Source of the DNA: Leptolyngbya sp. O-77
GTDB lineage: Bacteria; Cyanobacteriota; Cyanobacteriia; Elainellales; Elainellaceae
Reading direction: 5' to 3'
Assembly (NCBI RefSeq): GCF_001548395.1
Contig: NZ_AP017367.1
Span: 1,959,001 to 2,023,000, forward strand
Length of the DNA: 64,000 bases
The notes below the pieces were generated by a model. The model saw nothing but the letters and a program-made list of their open reading frames with translations, made no database searches and was not told where the DNA came from. This document shows positions 63,156 to 64,000 of the stretch, piece by piece (within the stretch, counting starts at the first letter, position 1; every line of letters starts with the position of its first letter). Both the position numbers and the translations under genes were made by a program.

Positions 63156-64000
63156 GTGGATAGTCGTCTTCTGCTTCGAGATGAGTTGCAGCCTAAGAAC
63201 CTGTCGGCCAGCCTGGTGGCGGGGCTGGTGGGCGGGCTGGTGTCGGTGTTGACGGGCATCGTGCCGATGGCGGCGCTGGTGTTTTCGGACGAGCTAGAGC
63301 CGTTTTTGGCGGCGGGGATCGCCATTTGCTTGTTTAGCTCGGTGGTGGTGGGGGCGGTGATGGCGCTGCGGAGCAGTTGCCCTGAACTGCTGGCTTATCC
63401 AGTAGCCGAGGAACTGGCGACGCTCTCGGTGACGACTGCGGGCGTGATGGCGGCGCTGCCTGCTGACCTCGCGCCGGAGGCGAAGTTTATCTCGGTGGTG
63501 GCGGCGATCGCCCTCTCTTCCCTGCTGACGGGCGTTTGCCTGCTGGTCATGGGGCAGTGTCGCTTGGGAGAACTGATCCGCTTTTTGCCATATCCGGTGG
63601 TGGGCGGGTTTCTGGCGGGGCTGGGGGTGCTGCTGTCGCAGGGATCGCTGCGAATCATGACCAACCAGGGGCTATCGCTGGCGACGCTGCCATCGTTTCT
63701 CTCGCCGGAGTTGCTGCTGCGCTGGGTGCCGGGCCTGCTGTTTGCGATCGCCCTCTTCTGGCTGACTCGCCGCTTTAGCCATCCGCTGCTGATCCCCGGC
63801 TGTTTTGCGGTGGCGATGGCGCTGTTTTATGGCGGGCTGGCGGCTACGGGCACATCAATCCAAACGGCGCTCGATCAAGGTTGGATGCTGGGGCCCTTTC
63901 CTGGCGGTGGCGGCTGGCGACCCTTTATCCCGCTCCAGTGGGCCTAGGCAAACTGGCCGGTGGTTCTGTCCCAACTGCCCAGCATGGCGACGCTGGTGCT
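63156..64000 (+). pseudogene. SulP-family anion transporter, in-frame stop, cut by window end
   Basis: A GTG start after AGGAGG begins MDSRLLLRDELQPKNL. Seven or eight membrane helices are visible in the first 263 codons, with the SulP signatures GIVPMAALVF and LPYPVVGGFLAGLGVLL. Codon 264 is TAG (63945-63947); the same frame continues ANWPVVLSQLPSMATLV, as in family members, to the window end. One C-to-T change (CAG to TAG) explains it. SulP proteins import sulfate or bicarbonate; the substrate is unclear. Whether the rest of the gene is intact cannot be seen here. Confidence 0.85.

Overview
The window is a 64 kb stretch of a cyanobacterial chromosome. The HIP1 octamer GCGATCGC recurs all through it, and the gene content is cyanobacterial: Mrp, an NhaS3-like antiporter, a DUF7219-type protein, a 4-vinyl-reductase-domain protein next to a small NWD-motif protein, and the pair rplI-dnaB with an intein in DnaB. 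The host DNA is GC-rich. A Leptolyngbya or Thermoleptolyngbya-type organism is plausible, but that is inference. No tRNA, rRNA or CRISPR array was recognised.

Layout. 0.3-9.8 kb: V4R protein pair, MscS-type channel, FKBP isomerase, phasin-like coiled coil, zinc-ribbon protein, cupredoxin, CobW-type GTPase, RTX protein. 10-21.4 kb: polyphosphate kinase and Mrp (convergent), a membrane C39-like peptidase, a frameshifted Ca2+ antiporter, an FHA protein, a 1.5 kb gene-free stretch, a nitrilase-family amidase, a cation:proton antiporter and a lipoprotein. 21.4-26.6 kb: a sugar ABC transporter operon (binding protein, two permeases, ATPase) interrupted by a PIN toxin-antitoxin pair. 27-36.9 kb: DUF2584-like protein, a relic of a response regulator, an M15 peptidase with a partner gene, a CDF metal transporter, SecG and GpmI, an ABC-F protein, a Uma2 protein. 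37-42.4 kb: dnaB with a 421-residue intein, rplI, glyQ and a small hypothetical gene.

42.5-48.3 kb is a defence island with no HIP1 site and AT-richer codon use. It opens with four 41-bp iteron-like repeats. A type II restriction-modification system follows (methylase, endonuclease, HTH controller) whose two promoters carry the same 17-bp palindrome. Next comes a complete IS5-family element, then a two-gene CBASS anti-phage system: a CD-NTase and a four-helix S-4TM membrane effector. Directly after the effector stop codon lies an integron attC-like inverted site.

48.8-64 kb returns to host genes: LOG protein, CinA, MraY/WecA-type transferase, SDH-type protease, an RTX lipase-like protein, an MFS transporter and an Hsp70 homologue (both riddled with frameshifts), a photolyase, a MinD-like ATPase and a SulP transporter with an in-frame stop. 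Two families of MITE-like elements are dispersed through the window; one shares its ends with the IS5 element. The frameshifts in the antiporter, dnaB, MFS and Hsp70 genes mostly lie in homopolymer runs, so base-calling error must be excluded before decay is claimed.
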